Part shown: in pieces, positions 37,590 to 46,350 of the stretch
Position numbering within the stretch: the stretch's first letter is position 1
Layout of the letters: each line of letters opens with the position of its first letter
Assembly (NCBI RefSeq): GCF_015709455.1
Contig: NZ_JADNQW010000005.1
Coordinates: 1 to 64,000 of the forward strand
Reading direction: 5' to 3'
From: Methylosinus sp. H3A
GTDB lineage: Bacteria; Pseudomonadota; Alphaproteobacteria; Rhizobiales; Beijerinckiaceae
DNA: 64,000 nt
Made by a program: the position numbers and the translations under genes
The notes under the pieces: generated by a model
Seen by the model: only the letters and a program-made list of their open reading frames with translations
Databases searched by the model: none
Told to the model about the DNA's origin: nothing

Positions 37590-38710
37590 GCCGCTTGGCG
37601 GCGGCAGTTTGCGTCGGCGCCTTCTGAGCCGGCGATCTTGCCCGTCACGATCGTTCCGTCCGAACAGCCAGCGCTTCCGGCGCCGCCGGAGGCGCAGGGA
37701 CGCATGGAGATCATGCTTCTCTCTGACGAGAAGATCGTGGTCGGCGCGGATGTCGAGGCTCACGCGCTTGCGCGCGTCATCAAGGCGCTGCGTCCGCTCT
37801 GCGACCTCATCCGCGACCACGTCTTCGCCGGCGCCAGAGTGCATGGCGACGACACGACCGTGCCGGTGCTGGCCAAGGGCAAGACGCGCACCGGGCGGCT
37901 GTGGCCTATGTGCGCGACGATCATCCGTTCGGCGGCGCCGATCCGCCGGCGGCGATGTTCTTCTATTCGCGCGATCACACCGTTGAGCATCCCGAGCGCC
38001 ACTTGGCGCGCTTTGCCGGCATCCTGCAAGCCGACGCCTATGCCGGGTTTAATCGGCTTTACGCGCCGGGCAGGTCGCCGAGATCAATCGTCGAGGCGGC
38101 ATGCTGGAGCCATAGCAGGCGCAAGTTCTTCGTGCTCGCGGACATCGCCGCTCATGCGCGGAACAAGGCGCTTGGCAAGCAGACGGCGATCGCGCCGCTC
38201 GCCTTGGAAGCGGTCAAGCGCATCGACGCGATCTTCGACATCGAGCGCGAGATCAACGGGTTTGCCGCCCACGAGCGCTTGGCCGTGCGCCGCGAGCGCG
38301 TTGCGCCTCTGGTCTGCGATCTCGAAGCCTGGATGCGGGCCGAGCGGGCGCGGCTGTCGCGTCATGCCGATGTCGCCAAGGCGATGGACTACATGCTCGA
38401 GCGCTGGGACGCCTTCGCGCGCTTCCTCGACGATGGGCGCGTCTGCCTGACCAACAATTGCGCCGAGCGCAGCCTGCGCGGCGTCGCGCTGGGCAGAAAA
38501 TCCTGGCTCTTCGCGGGGTCCGATCGCGGCGGCGAGCGGGCGGCGGCAATATATACGCTCATCGCGACCGCAAAGCTCAACGGCGTCGACCCGCAGGACT
38601 GGCTCGCCGACGTGCTGGCGCGCATCAACGATCACAAGATCACCGATCTCGCCGCGCTGCTGCCTTGGCGGTGGGCGCAAGCGCGGGAAAGCCGTAAACT
38701 GGCGGCATGA
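37578..38710 (+). mobile_element. Degenerate IS66-family element
   Basis: Two IS66 reading frames are collapsed together. The first ~70 codons (MDTIAAWRRQFASAP...IVVGADVEAHALARVIKAL) are the small IS66 accessory protein; they fuse without a stop to the middle of the DDE transposase (PLCDLIRDHVFAGARVHGDDTTVPVLAKGKTRTGRLW). One base is then missing near 37900, and the transposase continues in another frame to its end (AYVRDDHPFGG, ADAYAGFNRLY, NNCAERSLRGVALGRKSWLFAGS). The tnpB gene and transposase N-terminus are deleted, so it is not autonomous. Confidence 0.85.
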
Positions 38711-39300
38711 CCGCCATCGCCCGTCTCAAAATCACCCTCGATGACGTGGACCCAAAAGTCCTGCGGCGCATCGAGGTTCCGCTCGGCATAAAGCTCGATC
38801 GCTTGCATCTTGTCTTGCAAGCCGCGCTCGGCTGGACCAACAGTCATCTCTACGAGATCCGAGCCGGCGGCGCCGGATGGGGCTTGCCCGATCCAAACTG
38901 GCCCGACGGACCGCTCGACGCACGCAAGGCGAAGCTCATCGACATTCTCGAGGACGCGGGCGTCAAGACGCTCCGCTATCTCTACGACTTCGGCGACGGC
39001 TGGGAGCACACGATCAAGATCGAACGCCTCGTCGATGCAGAACCCGCCGCCCTTTACCCGAGGTTGATCGAGGCGAGCGGGCGCTGTCCGCCCGAAGACG
39101 TCGGCGGCCCCTGGGGCTATGCCGAAATACTGGAGGCGATCGGCGACAAAAAGCACGAGCGACATGCTCAAATCCGAGAGTGGCTCGGAGAAGAGTTCGA
39201 TCCAAAAGCCTTCGATCCCGAACCACTCGAAGCGGAAGTCGCCGCCCTCGCCAAAAGCTGGTCCCGAAAACCCGCCGCAAAGAAACCGCCTCCAGCCTGA
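38707..39300 (+). CDS. pRiA4b ORF-3 family protein (IS66-associated)
   Basis: 197 residues matching the plasmid pRiA4b ORF-3 family: LKITLDDVDPKVLRRIEVP, LQAALGWTNSHLYEI, YLYDFGDGWEHTIKIE and CPPEDVGGPWGYAEIL. Function unknown; members are often found with insertion sequences. Its ATG overlaps the IS66 transposase TGA by 4 bp, so it is a passenger of that element and still looks intact. The Lys/Pro-rich tail is normal. Confidence 0.88.
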   Translation: MTAIARLKITLDDVDPKVLRRIEVPLGIKLDRLHLVLQAALGWTNSHLYEIRAGGAGWGLPDPNWPDGPLDARKAKLIDILEDAGVKTLRYLYDFGDGWEHTIKIERLVDAEPAALYPRLIEASGRCPPEDVGGPWGYAEILEAIGDKKHERHAQIREWLGEEFDPKAFDPEPLEAEVAALAKSWSRKPAAKKPPPA

Positions 39301-39314
39301 TCCGCGGGTCTCGC

Positions 39315-39545
39315 CGGACGGTTACGCTGGTCAACAATGCCGGCGTGATGGTTCCCCCGCTCATGCGGACGAAACAGATCTTCGAGCTTCAGTTCGGCGT
39401 CAACCATCTCGGCTGCTTCGCCTTCACTTCGCTGCTTCTGCCCAAGCTCGTCGCGACGCTCGGCTCGCGCGTCGTCGTGACGGGCAGCCTCGCCCACACA
39501 TCCGGCAGAATCGATTGGGACGACCTCAACGCCGCCGACGATACC
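39315..39545 (+). pseudogene. Short-chain dehydrogenase fragment
   Basis: RTVTLVNNAGVMVPPLMRT, FGVNHLGCFAFTSLLLPKL and RVVVTGSLAHTSGRIDWDDLN are the middle of a classical SDR (NNAG motif and catalytic Ser region). The Rossmann N-terminus and the YxxxK active site are missing; nothing recognisable follows up to 39843. A fragment left beside the IS66 element. Confidence 0.75.
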
Positions 39546-39843
39546 TCTTTGACGCTGGCGGCGCCGAACACATCCGTGCAATTTCGACTATTCCGCCAAA
39601 GCCGCAACGCTCCCTATCAAGGATCGTTGGGCGGCCGGAGCTTCTGCTTCATTCCCCTTGCTGGCGAGGCCGGAAAAAGCCCACGTGGCGCGTCCGGCGA
39701 AATTCACGTCGCGCGATCCATCCGGCAACGCCAAACTTGATTGCAGTGCAATCATTGCCTATTTTGCTGGCGAAGCCATTCTGGAGGCTGTCGTGGCGAG
39801 CAGCCGAAGCGACATGCAACGCCGGCTGTTGTGTCGCGCTTCG

Positions 39844-41262
39844 TCAGAATTTGTAGAGCACGGCCGCGCGCGCCTTTCCCGTTGTCGGTCGCGCATCGAT
39901 CGCCGATCCGAGCACGGCGGCGTATTTGTCATAGAAGCTATGCAGATATTCGAGACGAGCGCCGACATGCTCGGTCAGCATCGTTTCCATGCCGCCGCCG
40001 AGCTGAACGCCGGTGAAGGCGTGCGACGCGCTTATACCGAAAAGGCCGGCTGTCGTGAGGCGCCCATAGGTTTGCGTCCATCCTGCCGTTCCGAACAAGA
40101 GCGTGTCGCCAAATAGGTGGCCAGCACGCGCTCGGATGGAATAATCCCAATCGTAAGTGATTTGCGCGCTGGTCGAGAACAGAGGAAGCGCGCCGCTCGC
40201 GGTCGATTTCGCGCCGCCGACGCTGCCGTCGATTTCGACGCCGAAAACCGACCGGCCATACTGATAGTCATAGCCGAGCAGCACGCCCCCGCTGCCGCCC
40301 GCGCCGCCGACGCCATCGGCCGAACCATTCGAATCGGAAAGCTTCGTGCTACCCCACGCGACGCCACCATGAGCGCCGATATGCGCGCCCGTCCAGCTCT
40401 CGCGCAACAGTGGCGTCCTCGCGCCAGTAGGGGCGAATGGCGTGTCTCGGCCGTCCGACTCGGACGGTCTGAAGATAAGACCGACGCGGGCGACTCCAGT
40501 GTCTGGCCGAGCGTCATAGAGGCCTCCGTGGAAGCTTCGCTTGCCGTAGACGCCGTGAAGATATTCGACACGGCCATAGAGATTGCTCGTCAGTCGGGTC
40601 TCGACGCCCGCTCCGAACACGCCGCCGACGTATCGCGCACCGCCTCCGCCCGGCGCATTGTTCGGGAGGCTCAAACTGGTGAACACTTCCGAGACGCCGG
40701 CAGTCACGTAAACGAGCGTGTCGTCTGACGTGAGAGTTCCGAGCCTCCCGCGCAACGCCCAAGAGGCCGCCTCTCTGAACGTCGTTTCGCCAGAGGAGTT
40801 CGCCTTCGCCGCAGTGGAGTTCACATTTCCGTCGACGGCGATACCCGCCACGATCGACGGCGAGAACTGATAATCGAAGCCGGCCGTCGCGCCGACGCTC
40901 GCGCCGAACATGCCGACGCCATCGAAGTTCGACCACTTATCAGAGAACCGGAATTTCGCCCACCCGGTTCCGAGCGTCGCACCGACATAAAATCCTGTCC
41001 AGCTCGGCGGAGGGGCGACGGGGCGCGATGGCACGTAGCCGTCTTTGCTGACGATTGGCGCGTAGGTTCGGCCGCGATACGATCGCGCGCCGATAGAGCC
41101 GGTCACGTCGTCATTGCGCCCGCGCTCGCGCAACTGTTCGCCAACGGGATAGGTGGGAAGCTGAGAAGGAGCCGGGGGTTCATTGTAGCGGACAGGTGAG
41201 CCCGCCATCGCGGCGCTTTCGGACAAAAGGACGAGCGCCGTCGAAGCAAGAATTCGTTTCAT
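39844..41262 (-). CDS. Outer-membrane protein with two tandem Omp25/31-like barrels
   Basis: 472 residues. Signal peptide MKRILASTALVLLSESAAMAG, a 65-residue Pro-rich linker, then two complete opacity/Omp25-type 8-stranded barrel units: residues 88-265 (WTGFYVGATLGTGWA to ARVGLIFRP) and 289-472 (SWTGAHIGAHGGVAWG to ARAAVLYKF). Each unit contains the conserved GFDY/GYDY, RGRLG/RARAG and RVEYLHG/RLEYLHS motifs; the second ends with the C-terminal Phe needed for BAM insertion. Usual family length is about half. The unit sequences are well diverged. Confidence 0.85.
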   Translation of the reverse strand: MKRILASTALVLLSESAAMAGSPVRYNEPPAPSQLPTYPVGEQLRERGRNDDVTGSIGARSYRGRTYAPIVSKDGYVPSRPVAPPPSWTGFYVGATLGTGWAKFRFSDKWSNFDGVGMFGASVGATAGFDYQFSPSIVAGIAVDGNVNSTAAKANSSGETTFREAASWALRGRLGTLTSDDTLVYVTAGVSEVFTSLSLPNNAPGGGGARYVGGVFGAGVETRLTSNLYGRVEYLHGVYGKRSFHGGLYDARPDTGVARVGLIFRPSESDGRDTPFAPTGARTPLLRESWTGAHIGAHGGVAWGSTKLSDSNGSADGVGGAGGSGGVLLGYDYQYGRSVFGVEIDGSVGGAKSTASGALPLFSTSAQITYDWDYSIRARAGHLFGDTLLFGTAGWTQTYGRLTTAGLFGISASHAFTGVQLGGGMETMLTEHVGARLEYLHSFYDKYAAVLGSAIDARPTTGKARAAVLYKF

Positions 41263-41382
41263 AATCAAAACCCCCAGTAGCGTGAGCGCCACTATTGGGA
41301 GACATGGTTAACAATCCGTAATATGATCGCGTTTCTGTTCGAAGTCCGCGGAAGCTTTGCACCAGCGGTAGGCCGCTTTCAG

Positions 41383-41589
41383 TCATTTTCGAACCGGCAT
41401 TTCACGGCCGTAGGAGCATCTGAGATCGAGGACGACGAGATCGATCCGGCGCCGCGCCATCAAACGGTCGAGGTCGCGCCCGTCGCCGCAGGCGGCGGCG
41501 TCGAAGCCTTTGCGATCAAGCAAGCCCTTCACGAGGGAGCGAATCTCCGGATCGTCCTCCACCACGGCGATCGTCGTCGACTGAACCAT
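41383..41589 (-). pseudogene. Truncated response-regulator receiver domain
   Basis: From M-VQSTTIAVVEDDPEIRSLV the N-terminal two thirds of a CheY-like receiver are clear, with the acidic EDD pair and the phospho-Asp strand IDLVVLDL, but the sequence then leaves the family (RCSYGREMPVRK) and stops at 69 residues. The usual Lys strand and any output domain are absent. Probably a decayed OmpR-type regulator. Confidence 0.65.
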
Positions 41590-41829
41590 GTCGTGATCCC
41601 ACACCAAAAGAGATATTTGCTCGTTTGCCGGATCATCCAGCGAAAGGAGTCGAGCGTGTTCCCGAGCGGTCCTCGCATGATGGCGTTCTGGAGCTCTGGA
41701 GGGTGCTCGAGGTCCATAACGCAAACGTTGCGTGTCGATTTCGAATTGTTGCAGCCGCCGCCCCAGTGGCCATTCCGGCGCCTTCGCCCCTCGCGAGGCG
41801 CACGATGGCGTCGAGTCGCAGCGGCCTTG

Positions 41830-42057
41830 CTATTTCACCGCCTTGGAGACCGACTCGACAATTTCATCGATATCCGGAAAATGGCCCTTGACGCGCCTGG
41901 CGACGATTTCCGCATTGACACGCACTTCGAATACGCCGCCCTTCCCCGCTACGAGGCGCGCGGCGACCGACAGATTGCCCTTTAGCGCATCGGCAGCCTC
42001 CTTTGCCCGCTTTTCATAGCCACATGGCTTGCAATAGGTGATCGTGACGTCGTTCAT
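41830..42057 (-). CDS. SelT/SelW/SelH (Rdx) family protein
   Basis: 75 residues of thioredoxin-like Rdx fold: TITYCKPCGYEKRAKEAADAL with a CxxC in the redox position where selenoprotein W has CxxU, then GGVFEVRVNAEIVARRVKGHFPD. Role in bacteria unclear, presumably thiol redox. An ATG five codons upstream (MKAET) is an alternative start. It follows the GNAT gene by 73 bp. Confidence 0.8.
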   Translation of the reverse strand: MNDVTITYCKPCGYEKRAKEAADALKGNLSVAARLVAGKGGVFEVRVNAEIVARRVKGHFPDIDEIVESVSKAVK

Positions 42058-42130
42058 GGTTTCGGCTTTCATCTCGAATACTGGACGACATGGTTCGTGG
42101 CGTTGCGTTATTGGGGACGCTGCAGCGCGA

Positions 42131-42571
42131 TCATTCAATGATCCCGTCTTCCCGATTGCGCTCGACCGACACTGCGAACGACCACAGCATGGCCGTCTTC
42201 ATCGGGCTGAAACCGCGCTTCGAATAGAAACCCTCCTTGCCGCGCCGAGCGTAGAGAATGACCCGCTTGTGATGTCGCACCTCTCGCTTCAGCGCCTCGA
42301 GAATGAAGCCGCCATAGCCCCTCCCCTGGAATTCCGGATGAACGGCCAAATCGCAGATCACGGCGCAGTCGACTTCATCGCCGAACGCGCGACCGGCGCC
42401 GACGAGTCTTTCGCCCTCGAGCGCAAAGACCCGGTACCGACTGTTCCGGAAAGCTTCCACTATTGCGTGCGCGGGCCGCTCTCCGAGCTTCGCCGCCGAG
42501 TAGAGGCCGGCAAGCTGATTGTCATCGCGAAAAGTCGAAACGAATATCGGTTCGCCGTCAGCGGACGCCAT
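42131..42571 (-). CDS. GNAT family N-acetyltransferase
   Basis: 146 residues with the acetyl-CoA motif A of the GNAT fold: VICDLAVHPEFQGRGYGGFILEALKREV, followed by VILYARRGKEGFYSKRGFSPM. The start MASADGEP follows GGAGGG. Four bases separate it from the upstream GST gene, so the two are probably co-transcribed. Acceptor unknown. Confidence 0.87.
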   Translation of the reverse strand: MASADGEPIFVSTFRDDNQLAGLYSAAKLGERPAHAIVEAFRNSRYRVFALEGERLVGAGRAFGDEVDCAVICDLAVHPEFQGRGYGGFILEALKREVRHHKRVILYARRGKEGFYSKRGFSPMKTAMLWSFAVSVERNREDGIIE

Positions 42572-42575
42572 GAAT

Positions 42576-43262
42576 CTAGCCCTCCGACTGCGAACCGAGC
42601 GTGGCGCAATCTGCCGATTGCAATGTCCGGCCGGTGTAGACATCCTTGCTGTCGCCGTACGTTCTTATGACCGCAGGACGGACACGGATCTCTTCGAACC
42701 ATCGATGCAGGTTGGGGAACTCCCGAAGGTTCTGGCCGTGCGCCATGTGCGGGACGATCCATGGAAAGCAAGCCATGTCGGCGATTGAATAATCCTCGAC
42801 AATGAAGGGCCGGTCTGCAAGGCGCTTGTCCAGCACGCCATAGAGCCCCGCGGTTTCGACTCTGTAACGCTCGATCGCATAGGGGAGCGTTTCGGTCGCA
42901 TAGACATTGAAGTGGCCGATCTGGCCAGCCATGGGTCCCAATCCTGCCATTTGGCAGAACAGCCACTGAAGCACCTCCAGACGCCGGCTCGGCTCCTCGG
43001 GCATGAACATCCCGGCTTTATCGGCGAGATAGAGGAGGATCGCGCCCGACTCGAATATCGATAGCGGCTGGTCGCGCATGGCGGGCGAATGATCGACAAT
43101 GGCGGGGATTCGCCCGTTCGGCGCGATCGCGACGAACTCAGGCCGGGATTGGTCTCCTATAGAGAGATTTACCGGGACGATGTGGTAGGGAAGGCCCGCC
43201 TCCTCAAGGAAAATGCGAACCTTGAGACCGTTCGGCGTCGCCGCATAATAGAGTTGAATCAT
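42576..43262 (-). CDS. Glutathione S-transferase, YfcG/Nu-like
   Basis: 228 residues. N-terminal thioredoxin-like domain starts IQLYYAATPNGLKVRIFLEEAG, the TPNG motif of Nu-class GSTs such as YfcG that act as disulfide-bond reductases; SIFESGAILLYLADK is the glutathione gamma-Glu site, and the C-terminal all-alpha domain includes YSIADMACFPW. Cytosolic. Co-directional with the GNAT gene 4 bp downstream. Confidence 0.9.
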   Translation of the reverse strand: MIQLYYAATPNGLKVRIFLEEAGLPYHIVPVNLSIGDQSRPEFVAIAPNGRIPAIVDHSPAMRDQPLSIFESGAILLYLADKAGMFMPEEPSRRLEVLQWLFCQMAGLGPMAGQIGHFNVYATETLPYAIERYRVETAGLYGVLDKRLADRPFIVEDYSIADMACFPWIVPHMAHGQNLREFPNLHRWFEEIRVRPAVIRTYGDSKDVYTGRTLQSADCATLGSQSEG

Positions 43263-43401
43263 ATCGAATCCTTCATTCGCGCCGCGCTCCTCTCATTGTC
43301 GCAATGCTGTGGAGAGGTGCCGCACAGGGGTCGATGTGGTGGCGTGGTGGCGCGCTCGTCGCGGCCTTTCGCTGGATTGTGCGCCGGTCGACTGATGAAT
43401 C

Positions 43402-43979
43402 TCAGCGCGGAAAAACGCGCGAGCCGCTCCTGGAAGATTGACGCTTTGCCCGCATTTCCTGCACCAATCGCCAAGTCTTTCCATGATCGGCGGATCGTTC
43501 ATTGCACCAGCGAAAGCTGTCCCTCGTCATGTCCCGATAGACCCATCGAGTCATCGACCCAGCGGCGTCGACGCCGGACAGTTGAATGATTTCATCGACC
43601 GCTCGTCGCGCGAGCTGGCGGGTGATGTTTCCATTGGGCGGATTGATCCAGATGATGTGCCAGGCGTCGATCTCAGGGTCGTAGACGCGGATGGTCGTCG
43701 AATATCGATCCCGACTTGCGACCAACTCACTTCTTTGCCTTCCCGCGGCGGCGTGATCCATAGATCCTGGATCGCACGTCCCTCGAGCACCCAGTCGAAA
43801 CGAATATCCCAGTGTGAATGTGTGACTGTTCCGTCGGCTGCGAACTCGGTCGCCTCCGCGAGCCAATCGCCCACGAACTGCCCGTACAGCATGAGCTGAT
43901 CGGCATATTCGGCGGCAGGCCCTTTCGAGGCGAGGCCTTCCAGAAACGTGCGTGGGTTCGAACTGATCGCTGTATCCAT
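43402..43979 (-). pseudogene. Frameshifted DUF1579-like gene
   Basis: Two frames together give one protein: MDTAISSNPRTFLEGLASKG...HWDIRFDWVLEGRAIQDLWITPPREGK in the first, then, from about 43700-43725, YSTTIRVYDPEIDAWHIIWINPPNG...GKTWRLVQEM in another. The joint resembles a lipocalin-like DUF1579 domain (W-x-E-Y and D-W-x-L-x-G patterns). Either an authentic frameshift or a sequencing error. Confidence 0.65.
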
Positions 43980-44102
43980 GGGGTCGCCGCTCGATTCTGA
44001 CTGGGGTAGTCCCACACGACGGCCCGTCGAGGCCGTCGATGCGCGATGTAAGTCCCTGTCGAACAGGAAGCCTGCAGCGCAGGAGGAGTGGAGGCTGGGC
44101 GG

Positions 44103-44594
44103 CTATTGCCGCCCTTCTCGGCGCCTCGCCTGAAATGCGCTCGTCGAGTCGTGATCGGGAATGAGCGCGAGGTTGGGGATGACGCCTCGAACGTCGCACC
44201 ATTTTTGATAGGCGTCGCGCGTGCTGAATGCATCGTCGATGCCAGTGACGACGCCATCGGCATCTAGATACTCGACCCGGCCTTTCAAAGAGATTTGGAC
44301 GATGCAAGGCTCGTCCCCGACGCATCGCCAGCTGTCGACGTTGCCGGCAGGCTCGAAGACATAGGTCCCTGGCCCCACGATCTCACCCGTCTCGATGAGC
44401 TCTCGCTTGCCGAAAAGGTTGTAGGCATGCACTTCACCAGTGTGTCTGTGCCGGGTGATCGTCGCCCCCGGCTCGAGACGCAATTGAAGGGAATAGCCAT
44501 CCTCGGTAAATTGCAAAGGGCGAAAAAATAGTCCGTCTCGCAGCGGAATCCATTCGAGCGTAGCGGAATCGATGGAGTGGCTCGTCGATATCAT
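44103..44594 (-). CDS. Cupin-domain protein (dihydroxyacetophenone dioxygenase-like)
   Basis: 163 residues with one cupin: GATITRHRHTGEVHAYNLFGKREL carries the His/Glu/His metal ligands, GTYVFEPAGNVDSW the second motif; the C-terminal helix ISTRDAYQKW-like segment matches the 2,4'-dihydroxyacetophenone dioxygenase cupin group. Cytosolic. It lies 70 bp downstream of the dehalogenase gene on the same strand and may be co-transcribed. Confidence 0.8.
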   Translation of the reverse strand: MISTSHSIDSATLEWIPLRDGLFFRPLQFTEDGYSLQLRLEPGATITRHRHTGEVHAYNLFGKRELIETGEIVGPGTYVFEPAGNVDSWRCVGDEPCIVQISLKGRVEYLDADGVVTGIDDAFSTRDAYQKWCDVRGVIPNLALIPDHDSTSAFQARRREGRQ

Positions 44595-44664
44595 TGATTG
44601 ATCTTCCAGATGAAGTGATGATGGATGGGGTTGCTGGTTCGCTGCGACATCATCCTCTCGCCGT

Positions 44665-45567
44665 TCACGCCGCGTCACGGCCTTCACGGCTTGTCGCCGC
44701 AATCCAGCCTGCGAGCGTTCGCCCGATCGCTTCGGGATGATCTTCCTGCAGATAGTGGGTGCCGGCGCCGAGGCGGACGACGCGGCAATCATGCAAGGTC
44801 CGAGCGAAGCAGTCTGCGAAGGCGGGAGAGACGAGCGCGCCTGGATCGCCCACGAAGAGCAGCTTGGGATAATGGGACGACGCCAAAGCCGCATGCGCCT
44901 GCTCCAAGGCGGCGACGACGTCGGCGGGGCGGCCTGCGATCGGCAACTCGTTAGGAAATCGCCAGATCGGTCGTCGCGATTGCGGTGTCGGGAAAGGCGC
45001 GCGGTATGCGGCCATTTCCTCATCGCTCAGCTTCCTGACGACGGAGCCGGGGAGCACTCGCTCGATAAAGACATTATCTTCGAGAATCAGCGTCTCGCCT
45101 TCGCCGGGTGTTCTGAACGTGCAGAAAATTTCGCGCGCCGCGGGAAGTTGATGGAAGTCGTCCCACGTCGGCATGGGGCGGATGAATTCCATGAAGGCGA
45201 GGCCGCGAACAAAATCGGGTCTGCGCGCCGCCAGATGAAAAGCGAGCGCGGTTCCCCAATCCTGCGCAACTAGATAAGCCGATGTCAGGCCTGCCGCTTC
45301 GAGAAACGTGTCGAGATAGCGAACGTGATCCGCGAATCGATAGGCGATGTCCGGCTTCCCAGACTGACCGAAGCCGATCAGATCAGGGGCGATACAGCGA
45401 GCGACAGGCGCGACATGCGGAATGATGTTGCGCCAAATGTACGACGAGGTCGGATTGCCGTGCAGAAATAGCGTGACCGGCGCCTCGGCGGAGCCCGCTT
45501 CACGATATGCGATCGTCGAATCGAGCACGGAAAGCCGCGGAAGCGTAACGTCGTTGTTCATAGTCAT
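44665..45567 (-). CDS. Haloalkane dehalogenase, subfamily II
   Basis: 300 residues of alpha/beta-hydrolase fold. The residues that define HLD-II enzymes (DhaA/LinB type) line up: halide-binding Asn38 in HGNPTSSYIWRNIIPH, nucleophile Asp103 and Trp104 in AQDWG, acid Glu127 in FMEFI and base His271 in GTHYLQED, all within a few residues of DhaA numbering. It hydrolyses carbon-halogen bonds to alcohol and halide. ATG overlaps the TetR stop by 4 bp, so the two are one operon behind a palindromic operator. Confidence 0.92.
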   Translation of the reverse strand: MTMNNDVTLPRLSVLDSTIAYREAGSAEAPVTLFLHGNPTSSYIWRNIIPHVAPVARCIAPDLIGFGQSGKPDIAYRFADHVRYLDTFLEAAGLTSAYLVAQDWGTALAFHLAARRPDFVRGLAFMEFIRPMPTWDDFHQLPAAREIFCTFRTPGEGETLILEDNVFIERVLPGSVVRKLSDEEMAAYRAPFPTPQSRRPIWRFPNELPIAGRPADVVAALEQAHAALASSHYPKLLFVGDPGALVSPAFADCFARTLHDCRVVRLGAGTHYLQEDHPEAIGRTLAGWIAATSREGRDAA

Positions 45568-46151
45568 GGCTCCTTGAAAACCGTTGCGAAGGCGATGCGC
45601 TTGAATCGTTCGAGCGGCTCGGGGCCGCGCTCCACCTTCATGCGCAGGATCGCGCCCTCCCAGGACGCGAGCAGAAATTCGGCGAGGTCGTCGGGATCGA
45701 AGGCGGCGCCGATCTCGCCCGCCTTCTGAGCCTCGGCGATGCAGGCGGCGAATGGCGCGCGCCATTCGGCGAAGATGAGGCCGAGCCGCTCTCGCAAGAG
45801 ATCGCTCTGCGGAGCGGCTTCGAGGCTGAAGTCTCCGATAAGGCAGCCGCGAGAAAAACCGTCGGCGGCGAGCCGGTCGGAAATGATGTCGAGATAGCGC
45901 TTCAGACGCTCGCGTGGAGACAGGCGCGTGTCGTCGAGCGCTTGCCCGACGAGTCGTTTGACGTGGTCGAAATATCGATCGAGCACCTCGAGAGCGAAAG
46001 CTTCCTTCGACCGGAAATGATTGGTGAACGAGCCTTGGGGCGCCGAGGCCTCGGCGACGATGTCGCGCACGCCGGAGCCGTTATAGCCTTTACGGAACAT
46101 GACCTTGAGGCCGGCGTCCAGAATGCGGTCGCGGTGGGATGCTTTTGCCAT
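45564..46151 (-). CDS. TetR/AcrR family regulator
   Basis: 195 residues. N-terminal helix-turn-helix (RDRILDAGLKVMFRKGYNGSGVRDIVAEASAPQGSFTNHFRSKEAF) and a C-terminal ligand domain of the TetR_C YcdC/NemR-like kind (CLIGDFSLEAAPQSDLLRERL). Co-transcribed with the dehalogenase gene and probably auto-repressing through the palindrome at 46160. Confidence 0.92.
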   Translation of the reverse strand: MAKASHRDRILDAGLKVMFRKGYNGSGVRDIVAEASAPQGSFTNHFRSKEAFALEVLDRYFDHVKRLVGQALDDTRLSPRERLKRYLDIISDRLAADGFSRGCLIGDFSLEAAPQSDLLRERLGLIFAEWRAPFAACIAEAQKAGEIGAAFDPDDLAEFLLASWEGAILRMKVERGPEPLERFKRIAFATVFKEP

Positions 46152-46159
46152 GACCGTAT

Positions 46160-46177
46160 AATACGTACGGACGTATT
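46160..46177. promoter_or_regulatory. TetR-type operator
   Basis: AATACGT-ACGG-ACGTATT: perfect 7-bp arms around 4 bp, ending 8 bp from the TetR start codon. Position and symmetry fit the binding site of the adjacent repressor. Confidence 0.7.
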
Positions 46178-46350
46178 GCTGTCAAGCGCAACCCTATTTT
46201 TGTGCTTCAATGACCAACTCACCCCCACTCCGGAGCGCGAGCGCAACAGAAGCAGATTGTTCCAAGGGCGCGACGAGCCGGGGAGCAAACACTTAGCGAT
46301 ATGGCGAAGTGTCTCTTGCGTCGCCGATAAACCGCATGATAGTTAGTTGC

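Noticed and set aside
39580..39843. Continuation of the SDR gene or another gene after 39545
   Set aside because: Frames here show no SDR active site and no other family pattern.
41290..41320. Second CtrA-type site upstream of the double-barrel protein
   Set aside because: GGTTAACAATCCGTAAT has only one full TTAA half; the second is TAAT, so it does not meet the consensus.
43402..44325. 307-codon minus-strand frame covering the DUF1579-like gene
   Set aside because: Only its last third (YSTTIRVYDP onwards) is real coding sequence; the rest is shadow of the first half in another frame.
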